A DNA stretch of 64,000 bases, from NCBI GenBank assembly GCA_963703655.1, contig CAVPFA010000005.1, positions 62,001-126,000 of the forward strand. Reading direction: 5' to 3'. This DNA comes from CAVPFA01 sp963703655 (lineage in GTDB: Bacteria; Actinomycetota; Acidimicrobiia; Acidimicrobiales; Bog-793). Position 1 is the first letter of the stretch. Each line of letters starts with the position of its first letter. Both the position numbers and the translations under genes were made by a program. Below, piece by piece: positions 1 through 8,182 of this stretch. Under the pieces are notes generated by a model, which did no database searches, was not told the DNA's origin, and saw only the letters and a list, made by a program, of their open reading frames with translations.

Positions 1-868
1 TGCCCGCCCGGTTTGTTCGCGTCTTCAACGTGGCCACCGGAAGACTCCTCCTGTCGAAGACAGCTTTGTTGTGGCCCTCGCCCGGGCGCTGCCGTCTGAT
101 TACTGGTCGAACGAACCGGAGCCAACATGCGCGCGAGTCGCCAGCGACGGCGGGGGGCGACTGAGCCGGTGACGCGCGCCAATAGCAACGACGAGAAGGC
201 CGACGAGTGCGCGTACTTCCTGATCCAGCCCGACCCGCGTTGCCCCGAATGCGCCGCGATCATGGACTGGCGGTCCGCGCACCGCGGAATCGCCATCACC
301 AACGGGGCAAAGATAAGGCTCTCGGACGACCCGTGGGGAAGTCGTCACCTTCACACGCGAGACGTGCGGGTCGCTCACCGCAAGAACCGCGTTGGCGCAG
401 CACCGCCCGGAATAGCAGAGGAAAGAACGTTGGCACCCGGTGGTATAGCCCGGTCGTGCTCGTCGCAGCCGGCGCGAAGCGACCACGCCACGCCTACGTC
501 CGGTCGGATGCTACACACTGCATGCTCGTCGGAAACGGGCCCTCCGCTGGCGGCGCCGTGACGGAAACCACGGCCGACGCGAGACATTGGACGGTCCAAG
601 CGACCCCCGGCGACGTCTGAGCACCTTGCGGCTGCCGGCGCAGCTGATGAAGACCGATTGGAGGTTGAGGATCGGTTGCGCCAGCAGCGGCGGGAGCCGG
701 TCTCGTAGAGGAGGCCAGCGCCGGAGGAGGCCGAGGGCCGGCATGAGCGAGGCTGAAGGTGATGGCTGACCGAACTGCCGCCCTGGTGCCATTCCCCGCG
801 CCAAGCGCGGCGCCGGGGACACTCACGTTGCAAACATTCTACGGGCGCTTCATTGGTCGCTTGTAAAC
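1..868. other. No recognisable gene
   Basis: Overlapping GC-rich open frames exist on both strands, but none has a recognisable domain, a convincing ribosome binding site or a consistent reading over more than about 60 residues. A frame around 390-620 is somewhat protein-like but I cannot place it. The stretch lies downstream of the broken glycosyltransferase and may be decayed sequence. Confidence 0.4.
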
Positions 869-1621
869 TCAGAGGTCGTGCGGCCAAAGTAGTCGGTACG
901 TGTCGGGCCTCTTCTTCTTCCAAACCTCCCTCGCGTGACGCATACGCTCGGCTCGCCCGGTGAACGGGATCGACGTCAGCTCGAGCGACTCAGGAATCTC
1001 CTGCAGCCAGTGCTCACTGCCCGTCGCGTCTGCGCAGCCTGGCCAGGGTGCGGCGTACCCCGCTGTAGCGAGCCGGAGTGTGTGCTCAGCGTGCTCGAAG
1101 GCGTTGACCATCTCCTCGTCCATGAGTCCGACGTCGCGCAGCGACGCTGCCGAGTAGATCCACCAAGTGCCGACGATGCTCGGCCAGATCGTGACGCCGC
1201 GCGTGCTCTCGTATAACGGTGCTGTGTTGTGGTCGCCGTGAGCGTGAAAGCACAGATGACTCCACGGCCCGTTCTGCGCGGCGTTGTGATAGCCGGTGAC
1301 CGCTTCGTGCGTCTGCGGCATGACGTCGTCCTCGCCGATGATGATCCAGTCGCAGTCGTTGTCAAGGAGGTACTGCATGGCGTGGTTCTTCGCATGGGCG
1401 ACGCCCTGGTTCGAGCGTGTCGCAAGAAACACCGTCTGGAACGGCCGGAGCTAGTGGTACGCCTCACCGTAGGCGTGCCCATGAGCGGGATCGGGAGTCG
1501 TCGTTCGAGACGACGAGTACGTCAACGACCCAGCGACACCCGACTTGATGATCGCCTCTGCCGTGCGGGCGAAGAAGTGCGGTCTGTTGTAGGTGACCAC
1601 GCCCAACCCCACACGAGTCAT
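869..1621 (-). pseudogene. GT2-like glycosyltransferase, frameshifted
   Basis: The start at 1621 opens with a GT-A-like first strand (MTRVGLGVVTYNRPHFFARTA) typical of family 2 glycosyltransferases. After about 38 residues the frame is lost, and the C-terminal two thirds resume in another frame from about 1432. That part includes an acidic stretch around IIIGEDDV, which fits the metal-binding DxD region of such enzymes, followed by a conserved-looking tail. At least two shifts are needed to join the halves, so the gene is either inactive or mis-assembled. It would transfer a sugar to a cell-surface acceptor; donor and acceptor cannot be read. The neighbouring gene upstream on the same strand is another glycosyltransferase. 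Confidence 0.6.
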
Positions 1622-1797
1622 AGCGCTCGTTCTTGTCGGCGCGCCCATGTTTTCAGGGCTGACTCAGACATTTTCGCTCCAGAGTTCATAAATGATCCCG
1701 ATGCGACCTTCACGGCCCCTTCCTAACTACGAGTATCCGTTGGCGAGCGGCAGGCTCAAGGCACTAAGCACGCCGGAGCTCGTTCGCGGAGCGACCC

Positions 1798-2862
1798 TCA
1801 CGCTGCGGACGCCTCGGCCAGGACCTCGAACGAACTGTGCGGGACCTCGCCGCCGACAAGGCGCTCGAACAGGGCGACATGGCCGGCCACCATGTGTTGC
1901 AGCGAGAAACGTGCCTCCGCGGCCTTCCGGCACGCCGCCCGGTCGAGGGCACCGACGTGCTGCAGCGCGACAGCGAGGGCTTGCTCGCCGATCCGGAGGT
2001 GGCCCGTGACGCCGTCGTCGACGATCTCTGGCGCGGCGCCCCGCGGCGTGGCGACGACCGGAGTGCCCGATGCAAGCGCCTCGATCATCACCATCCCGAA
2101 CGGCTCGGGCCATGCCATCGGGTTGAGGAGACAGAGGGCGTCGCCGAGCAGTTCGTGTTTCGCAGCACCGGCGACCTCGCCGATGAACTCGATGTCACCG
2201 CCGAGCAAGGGCCGCACACGCTCGGAGAAGTACTCGTGTTCGGGCTGCTCGCGGAGCTTCGCCGCGATCTTGAGCGGCACGCCCGCCTCGCGAGCGACGC
2301 GAGCCGCCGTGTGCACGCCCTTGTCCGGGCTCATGCGCCCGAGGAAGAGCGCGTAGCCGCCACGGCCTGCGCCAAGGGTGAACTTGCTCATGTCGATGCC
2401 GTGGTGAATCACGGCAGCGACGGGGATGTCCCTTGCCGTCGAGGCTTGGTGGTGCGAGATGGCGATGATCGGTACGCGGTCGGCGATCGCCCGGTAGTAG
2501 TCACGGAGGGCGCCGTCGAACGGCCCGTGATTGGTGGTCACGACGGGCAATCCCGGGAAGCGGTCGGCGTAGACCGGCCCGACCAGGGTGTGGTCGTGCA
2601 CGATGTCGTAGCCGCGCACCGCCTCGTAGGCGTGGATGACGTGGGGCAACTCGGTCACTGCGCCACCGATGCCCACGCCAACGGCGTTCTCCAACACCCA
2701 GGCCTTCGGGACCGGGCAGGCGCTGTCGCCGGTGGTGTACAAGAGCACGTCGTGACCTGCAGCCGACAGACCCCGGGCCAGCCCGTCGAGGACGGCTTCG
2801 GTGCCGCCGTAGCCCACGGGAGGCACCGCCACCCAGGGCGGTGCCACGATCGCGATCTTCAT
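1798..2862 (-). CDS. Glycosyltransferase family 4 (GT-B fold)
   Basis: The protein has 354 residues. The start at 2862 is preferred over an in-frame ATG further upstream because it has a GAGGAG ribosome binding site and begins directly at the first beta strand (MKIAIVAPPW). The N-terminal half has the glycine-rich acceptor loop (PPVGYGGTE) and HDH region. The C-terminal half has the donor-site signature: FLGRMSPDKGV, then the E-x7-E region around EPFGMVMIEALASGTPVV. This is a retaining nucleotide-sugar transferase, probably cytoplasmic and acting on a lipid or small-molecule acceptor; close relatives are often annotated as PimB- or GlgM-like, but the substrate cannot be assigned. It is intact, unlike the GT2 fragment downstream. 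Confidence 0.88.
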   Translation of the reverse strand: MKIAIVAPPWVAVPPVGYGGTEAVLDGLARGLSAAGHDVLLYTTGDSACPVPKAWVLENAVGVGIGGAVTELPHVIHAYEAVRGYDIVHDHTLVGPVYADRFPGLPVVTTNHGPFDGALRDYYRAIADRVPIIAISHHQASTARDIPVAAVIHHGIDMSKFTLGAGRGGYALFLGRMSPDKGVHTAARVAREAGVPLKIAAKLREQPEHEYFSERVRPLLGGDIEFIGEVAGAAKHELLGDALCLLNPMAWPEPFGMVMIEALASGTPVVATPRGAAPEIVDDGVTGHLRIGEQALAVALQHVGALDRAACRKAAEARFSLQHMVAGHVALFERLVGGEVPHSSFEVLAEASAA

Positions 2863-3302
2863 CCCACTCCTCGATGGTCGTCCCTGACTGCTCAGGGGCC
2901 GCGCGACATTCCAGGTGAGAGGCGGTCTCGGACGCGCCTCTCGTCCTCGAGCTGGCCAGAAGAGGCGTCGAGCCTGCACCCGGGCGGCAACCTAAGCGGT
3001 CGTCCTAGCCAAACGGGGCGTCCCTCCTAAGGACAATGCCTGCACCGTACACCTCAGGGCACCGAGCGGCCTAGGCGACCCGGCATCCGAAACACCGCAG
3101 GCACGAGGACCGGCCTCGATGTCAGGGCCGGCTCGTCCACGCTGGGCGGGAGCAGGCGGCCGGTAGGAACCGCCCAGACGGTGACCGGTACGCCGGCGCA
3201 TCATCCAAACGTTGGCGCCGGGTACGGCCGTCCTTGCGTGCGCTTCGCGGACCAAGGCGTAGGGTTGGCCGCAGGGCACGAAACGTCGAGAGGACGTGGC
3301 GG
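2863..3302. other. Intergenic, nothing recognised
   Basis: About 440 bases separate the start of the GT4 gene from the next rightward gene. They must hold promoters for both directions, but I see no clear hexamer pair, terminator hairpin or RNA gene. Antisense frames here are shadows of high GC content. Confidence 0.4.
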
Positions 3303-3734
3303 GTGACTATCGACACGACAGATTGGAAAAAGCTTCCTTGGTGGAGAGCCGTCCGACGGGTGTATGAGATTCCGGACGTGGTGAGCGATCGGAACGCGGC
3401 TGAGATCGTTGCGCTCGAACTCGCCGGTCACTTGGAGCCGATTTCTAATGAGACGGAGTGGGGCGAGGCGTTGACGAGTGCCGAGAGCACGATCGCCGCG
3501 CTCGTCAAGGCAGGATCGGCGGGCGAACTCGACCACGCGCTCTGCGATTCAGGACGAGTGACATTCGGAGCGAAGGGCGGTCGGTCCGTGTCCAACGCGC
3601 ACGACGACGCGGTCGCTGCGATAGCGGCTAGGGCGAAACCAAATGCGCGGAAGGAGGCGATTCGCCCTTTGTGGGAGGCTGTCTACACTCAGATGCGATA
3701 TCGCCCCGGCGATAGTGACGCCCACCAGGTCTGA
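3303..3734 (+). CDS. Hypothetical protein, 143 aa
   Basis: I do not recognise the family. The GTG at 3303 is chosen because it follows a GAGAGGA ribosome binding site; the open frame extends 23 codons further upstream but that part is arginine-rich and lacks a site. The product is soluble, begins VTIDTTDWKKLPWW and is rich in short helices (for example the stretch around ALTSAESTIAALVKAG), with no membrane segment or signal peptide. It stands alone between the glycosyltransferase region and an IS630 remnant and could be cargo of a former mobile element. Confidence 0.5.
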   Translation: MTIDTTDWKKLPWWRAVRRVYEIPDVVSDRNAAEIVALELAGHLEPISNETEWGEALTSAESTIAALVKAGSAGELDHALCDSGRVTFGAKGGRSVSNAHDDAVAAIAARAKPNARKEAIRPLWEAVYTQMRYRPGDSDAHQV

Positions 3735-3826
3735 GCCTTAGTAGTCGTCCGCGGAACTACACGCGTGTAATCTGTAGTCGGCGGGTTGGGCAGATTGCTG
3801 GGCGGGCTGCATCGCGGGGAGGTGCG

Positions 3827-4518
3827 ATGTCGAGGCGAAGCCCGTTCGTGATCGACTTGACCGTCCATGATCGCCAGGAACTTGGAGCCCTCGTTCGCCG
3901 GCGCCGAGCTGAGCAGCGGATGGTGATTCGGGCCCGGATCGTGTTGGCTGCAGCCGAGGAGACGGAGAACGCGCTGATCGCCGAGCGGCTCGGGGTGGCG
4001 CTGAACACGGTGATCAAGTGGCGCAAGCGATTCTTCGAGGAGGGGATGGCGGGCCTGACCGATCGCAAGCGCTCGGGTCGACCACGGACCTTTTCCCCCT
4101 CTGGTGATCGCCGAGGTCAAGCAGCTGGCCTGCGAGCTGCCCGCCACCACCGGGGTTCCCTTGTCTCGCTGGAGTTGCGCGGAGCTCGCTCGTGAGCTGG
4201 TGATCCGCGCCGTGGTGACGGCGATCTCATCAGCAACGGTGTGGCGGATGCTTCACCGTGATGCATTCGCCCGTAGTAGTTGCACCGGTCGTGGATTTTT
4301 CCCCGTGACCCACATTTCGCCACCAAAGCCGCAGTGGCCGTTGACCTGTATGCCCGGGTGTTCGAGGGTGAGCCCTCGCGAGTTCGTGATCTGCGCGGAC
4401 GAGAAGACCAGCATCCAGGCCCGCCGTCGCTGCCATCCGAGCTTGCCGGCGGGCAGGGCGCGCCTGGAAGTCCCCGCTGTAGAGCGCCGTTGGTGGTCCG
4501 CAGCAAGCGACGACACCG
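3827..4518 (+). pseudogene. IS630-family transposase remnant
   Basis: The first 90 codons encode a helix-turn-helix domain typical of IS630 transposases (ALIAERLGVALNTVIKWRKR followed by GMAGLTDRKRSGRPR). The frame then shifts near 4100, continues through a second helix region (SCAELARELV, ATVWRMLH), shifts again near 4280 (RSWIFPRDPHFATKAAVAVD), and again near 4380, where the conserved CADEKTSIQAR motif with the DDE-type Asp-Glu is still readable. Homology ends near 4500, so the C-terminal catalytic Glu is missing. It is inactive as written. The right edge runs into a 170-bp repeat that recurs near 6.2 kb. Confidence 0.8.
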
Positions 4519-4688
4519 AAGCCAGCCGGGGGCACGCCGATCTGGACGGCCCCCGCCTAGCTGCGCTTGGTGGAAGCGTTTTCCGTCGGGTCACCCCTGG
4601 GACCGCCCCCACACTGTCTCGCGGCTTGATCATAAACCTGTGAAATTGTGGCTTTCCAGGGGCAAAACGTGGGGATAACGCCGATTTC
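4519..4688. repeat. 170-bp dispersed repeat, copy 1
   Basis: This stretch and 6147-6317 share most bases in the same orientation, including the runs GCGTTTTCC, ATTGTGGCTTTC and GGCAAAACGTGGGGA, with a few small gaps. Neither copy has an open frame of its own. This copy joins the end of the IS630 remnant, the other cuts into a GNAT-like gene fragment, so it behaves like the end of an insertion element or a MITE-like sequence. The family is not recognised. Confidence 0.65.
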
Positions 4689-4933
4689 AGTGGATTGCCC
4701 CGCACACGTCTCGAACAGAACAACGCTGGCCCCGTCGGTGCGGCACACCTCCGCGGATAGACCGGCGCCGCATGACGCGCTTTGATTTGCCCAGTATTTC
4801 CACCGCTTGTCCACTAACGCGGAGGGTGCCAGGGCCCCTAGGATGTGCGACGCAGGGTCTATAGACCACTGATCCGAATAGAGCCGTACCAGGGGGCTTT
4901 ACAAGTTACGGCTGTAGGTAAGCTGAGAACGCG

Positions 4934-4967
4934 CCACTGCCCCCCGAGTGTGATCAGGCGGTAGTGG
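4934..4967 (+). promoter_or_regulatory. Leader hairpin upstream of GAF-ANTAR gene
   Basis: Two 11-base arms (CCACTGCCCCC and GGCGGTAGTGG) face each other across 12 bases. In the duplicated copy at 42942-42975 the arms are perfectly complementary, so this copy carries arm mismatches. The hairpin is about 270 bases ahead of the gene start used here. ANTAR domains bind paired stem-loops in RNA leaders to stop termination, so a conserved leader hairpin is a plausible autoregulatory target. It could also be a terminator for upstream transcription. Confidence 0.45.
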
Positions 4968-5238
4968 GCTCGCGGGACTGTTGCTAGTGCGGCGCCGCGC
5001 CAAGTGTCAATGGGCAGTCTTCGGGCGCCCTTGGACTCCGATTGCGCCAGGCCAGGGGCTGCCAACCACCTCAACGAGCAGGAGGTCAGCAATGGGCGAA
5101 GTTGGGCGCCTTCAGCCCGCGAACCGCGGATCCTTCTTCCCACAACTCGACGCCGAACTGCAAGTCCTCGCCCGTACCATTCAACGACGAAGGCCTCCGG
5201 ACCGGAGGAGCCCGCGGCCAAGTCGAAGGGAGTCTCCG

Positions 5239-5979
5239 ATGCCAAAAGAAATAGCCCTGGCCAGGACGATGGTGGAACTGGCCGATACCCTCGTCGACGA
5301 CTTCGACGTCGTAGAGTTCTTCACGCTGCTTACCAGCAGATGCGTCGACCTGCTCGACGTCTCCGCGGCTGGACTCATGCTCGTCGCCCCCGAGGGGGAC
5401 CTGAGGGTGATGGCGTCGTCGTCAGAAGCGATGCATCTCCTGGAACTGTTCGAGCTGCAAGCCGAGGAAGGCCCCTGCCTGGACTGCTACCACACCGGCG
5501 AGTTGGTCGTGAGCGAGGACCTCGCTACGACGAACGGCCGTTGGCCCCGATTTGCCGCCCGGGCGCTCGAATCAGGCTTCCGGTCAGCCCACGCCGTTCC
5601 CATGCGCCTCCGAAAGACGATCGTCGGCGCCATCAACCTGTTCGGCACCGAACCGGGCGCGATACGGGACGGCGACCTCGCCGCGGCCCACGCGTTCGCC
5701 GACGTCGCCACGATCGCCATCCTCCAGCACCGCGCCGCTGTCGACGCCCTGGACTTGAACGAACAGTTGAATAACGCCCTGAACAGCCGCATCCTCATCG
5801 AGCAAGCCAAGGGGATGCTCTCCGAGCGCGCAAACCTCGACATGGCGGTGGCATTCGCCCGCCTGCGTGAGTACGCCCGCAGCCACAACGTGCTGCTCGC
5901 TTCGGTCGCACACGACTTCATCTCGGGAAGGCTCACGACCGACTCGCTCCACGCCGTTCCTGCTCCGAACAGCGCTTGA
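5239..5979 (+). CDS. GAF-ANTAR response protein (copy 1)
   Basis: The protein has 246 residues. A GAF sensor domain covers roughly residues 15-165 (around VDLLDVSAAGLMLV, the CLDCYHTGE segment, and AINLFGTEPG). A C-terminal ANTAR RNA-binding domain follows (NSRILIEQAKGMLSERAN to ASVAHDF). Such proteins bind hairpin pairs in nascent mRNA to prevent termination, often in response to a ligand bound by GAF. The start at 5239 has an AAGGGAG site. An ATG at 5092 has a stronger AGGAGG site and is in frame here, but the same upstream frame is out of register in the duplicate, so it is more likely a leader ORF. A paralogue of nearly identical sequence is at 41895-42668. Confidence 0.85.
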   Translation: MPKEIALARTMVELADTLVDDFDVVEFFTLLTSRCVDLLDVSAAGLMLVAPEGDLRVMASSSEAMHLLELFELQAEEGPCLDCYHTGELVVSEDLATTNGRWPRFAARALESGFRSAHAVPMRLRKTIVGAINLFGTEPGAIRDGDLAAAHAFADVATIAILQHRAAVDALDLNEQLNNALNSRILIEQAKGMLSERANLDMAVAFARLREYARSHNVLLASVAHDFISGRLTTDSLHAVPAPNSA

Positions 5980-6020
5980 CGAAGGCTTGGCCCGCTCCAG
6001 TCAGGCTCGGGCGGCCGCAC

Positions 6021-6102
6021 ATTGAGCCGGCCGCTCCGGCCGCCACTCAGGCCGGCCGCTCCGACCGCAATTCAGCCGACGCCGCACCGGCCGCAACTCA
6101 GG
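6021..6102. repeat. Degenerate 26-bp tandem repeat, about three units
   Basis: Units beginning ATTGAGCCGGCCGCTCC, ACTCAGGCCGGCCGCTCC and ATTCAGCCGACGCCGCACC follow one another directly after the end of the duplicated GAF-ANTAR segment. The stretch is extremely GC-rich and could form alternative hairpins. No coding role is evident. Confidence 0.5.
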
Positions 6103-6146
6103 CCTCCACCAGTGGACTCCGCTAGGGCTTGACGGTCTCATCAGAG

Positions 6147-6317
6147 CCCCAGCTGGAGGGCACGCAAGGTCCAGACGGCCCCCGCTGAGCTGCGCGTTGT
6201 GGAGGCGTTTTCCAGCGGTGCACCTCTGGGGCCGCCCCACGATGTCTCGCGCGGGTAGGATACGCGGCCGGGATTGTGGCTTTCTAGAGGCAAAACGTGG
6301 GGAAAACGGCGATTTCT
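6147..6317. repeat. 170-bp dispersed repeat, copy 2
   Basis: Same-orientation partner of 4519-4688. Its right edge at about 6317 coincides with the point where a GNAT-like coding fragment on the minus strand stops being readable, which suggests that the repeat arrived by insertion or recombination into that gene. Confidence 0.65.
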
Positions 6318-6471
6318 CGGGGCCGAAATACCTTCCGGCGTAGTTCCCGTGGTTGTTGTAATCGGGACACACGCCCTCGAAGAGGCAGCGTGCCCGCTCC
6401 CAGAGTTCCGGGCGCTCCTCGGCCGTGAACACGTCGATCGATGATTCGCGTAGCGGAGGACTCGTTTCCAT
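6318..6471 (-). pseudogene. GNAT-type acetyltransferase, N-terminal fragment
   Basis: Starting from an ATG at 6471, about 50 residues are readable, with the stretch ERPELWERARCLFEGVCPDY then NNHGNYAGRYFG resembling the N-terminus of GNAT-family N-acetyltransferases. The frame then runs straight into the 170-bp repeat, so the acetyl-CoA-binding core is missing. It is a truncated remnant. The family assignment rests on memory of similar N-termini and is moderate. Confidence 0.4.
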
Positions 6472-6644
6472 CGGACCACATCTTGCCCGGGGTGCGCAGG
6501 CGTACCGCGTCATCCGTCTTCGGAGCCGTCCCGTCGAGCGCACAATCCCGTTCTGCCGCGGCACGCTGCCCGCCGCGAGACGCTCGCTATCCACCCAGAT
6601 CAGTCACTCTGCGCACGGACTGTCGAGCCCCGCGTCATGCTGGG

Positions 6645-7433
6645 ATGATGCCAGGGGCCTTCGGTGGCGACACCGCCGAGTACTACGCCAAGTTCCGCAG
6701 GGGCTACCCCGAAGCCATCATCGACGAGGTTGTGAATCGTCTCGTCCTCGGCACGGCCGACACGGTGATCGACCTGGGGTGTGGCACCGGCCTCCTGACT
6801 CGCCCTTTCGCTCAGCGCGTTCGGATGGTGGTTGGCGTGGACCTCGAGCCGGCGATGCTGGCCGCGGCTCAGCGTGGTACCGGGCACGATCTCAGGTCCA
6901 GAGTCGCCTGGATGCTGGGCTCCGACGCCGACATCAACACGTTTCGCCGCTTGCTCGGCGACGGCTCGGTGGGGGCGATCACGATTGGCCAGGCGCTGCA
7001 CTTCATGGATCACAAGCGTCTCTTCCGGGAGGCACGTCCGCTACTGCGAGCGGGAGGAGGCATCGCCATCGTCGCCAATGGCACCCCCCTCTGGCAACAG
7101 GACACCGAGGCGTCGCGCGCCCTGCGCACTGCACTGGAGGAGTGGTTCCAGACCACGCTGACGGCGAGTTGTGGTACCGACCGGGACACCCAGTCCCAAT
7201 ACGCAGAGGCGCTCGATGCTGCTGGGTACCGAGTCCATGAGGTCGTCGACGAGTGCACCGAGGAGCTCGAGCTCGAACAGGTCTTAGGCGGCTTGTACTC
7301 GGCGCTGTCGCCCGAGGACCTGCCCGGCGATCGCCGCGACGCTTTCGCCGCCCACATCGCTCGGGCACTCCCAACCGACACGCCGTTCACGGAGGCAGTG
7401 CGAGTCGTCGCCCTCCTCGGCGCCACAGGCTGA
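6645..7433 (+). CDS. Class I SAM-dependent methyltransferase
   Basis: The protein has 262 residues. The SAM-binding motif I (VIDLGCGTGLL) is near residue 45, followed by the acidic loop ending in VVGVDLEPAML and a later motif (GAITIGQALHFMD), as in methyltransferase-11/25 type enzymes. It probably methylates a small molecule; the substrate is not visible. The ATG at 6645 is used because upstream in-frame codons overlap the GNAT fragment region and have no protein-like character. The ribosome binding site is weak (a GGG run). It stands alone, with a 750-base gap after it. Confidence 0.8.
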   Translation: MMPGAFGGDTAEYYAKFRRGYPEAIIDEVVNRLVLGTADTVIDLGCGTGLLTRPFAQRVRMVVGVDLEPAMLAAAQRGTGHDLRSRVAWMLGSDADINTFRRLLGDGSVGAITIGQALHFMDHKRLFREARPLLRAGGGIAIVANGTPLWQQDTEASRALRTALEEWFQTTLTASCGTDRDTQSQYAEALDAAGYRVHEVVDECTEELELEQVLGGLYSALSPEDLPGDRRDAFAAHIARALPTDTPFTEAVRVVALLGATG

Positions 7434-8182
7434 CCACGCCAGAGAGTTTGCCGCACAGATCATCCGCCGGACGCTCGCTCTGGTGCTGAATGGTGCCCCC
7501 CATACTCGGCAGGCATCTCAACGGAGTCGTCCCTAACGTGCACCCGCAATAGCGCCGATGGGGGATGCCGTCGCCCTCACCGCGGTCCGCGTCCCGATCG
7601 CTGCTGGGTTTGAACAACGCAATGAACCTCCTTCGAGCGATCGGACACGAGAAGGGGCCTGCTAACAGGTAAAGCGTTGTGATTTCGACAACTCTATGAC
7701 GCCCCCAACCCGGAGGCCATCGGTCAGACCGCACAAAGCAACAGCCTGCCTGTCGATCGCATCACTGAGGTCCGCGCCTCAGACCCGTACTCGTACGCTT
7801 GAAGCGACCGGTGCCCTTCTCAAGCTGCGATCAGGTGGGCACGGCGGCCGTGGCCGAGGGAGGCGGGTCCACGGGCGCGACAGAGAGGCGCCTCGCCTCT
7901 GCGAGAGCCACGTGGCGAGCCGCCAGCTGCGAAGGGGCCACCGCCGACGCGACCGTCGGGAGCTCGGCTTCGCAGGGCGAGCGGGGCACGATCGAAGCAA
8001 CTCAGCTCGCCCGGTGGTGGGAGAAGCAGGCTGGTAGACTGCGTCCTACCTACCGACTAGAAGTCGTTCGTGAAGTTGCCCGAATAGGCCCGCCGCCGGA
8101 CGATGGCATTTGTTTCTGAGTTTTCGTACATTCGCATCCAAGTGGCGGGGCCACCCGGGCTGCAACAAAAAGGGGGAGACGC
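7434..8182. other. Long intergenic region, no gene supported
   Basis: Several open frames of 70-115 codons overlap on both strands, but none shows a domain or consistent codon bias. The last part before 8183 has an AAAGGGGGAGAC ribosome binding site for the transporter gene. I see no RNA gene or clear terminator. It may hold decayed sequence as well as the transporter promoter. Confidence 0.4.

Larger units (their letters stand above)
4702..6005 (+). repeat. 1.3-kb segmental duplication, copy 1 (inverted partner at 41890-43204)
   Basis: The whole unit of leader plus GAF-ANTAR gene is present a second time, inverted, at 41890-43204. Similarity by eye is about 90 percent and begins at an ACACG-CTCGAACAGAACAA block (4702 here, 43204 there). 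It runs through the leader and the whole gene and fades some 25 bases after the stop codon. The partner lies inside the tRNA-Ala island; this copy lies outside it. Confidence 0.85.

Noticed and set aside
127..620. Overlapping frames at the left edge, one with CPECAAIMD
   Set aside because: A single CxxC-like motif in a frame without other conservation or a start signal is not enough for a gene call.
1837..3030. 397-codon plus-strand frame opposite the GT4 gene
   Set aside because: It is an antisense shadow: the minus strand encodes a clear glycosyltransferase with family motifs and a ribosome binding site.
7799..8119. 106-codon plus-strand frame in the gap before the ABC transporter
   Set aside because: Ala/Arg/Ser-rich composition, no ribosome binding site, no recognisable motif.
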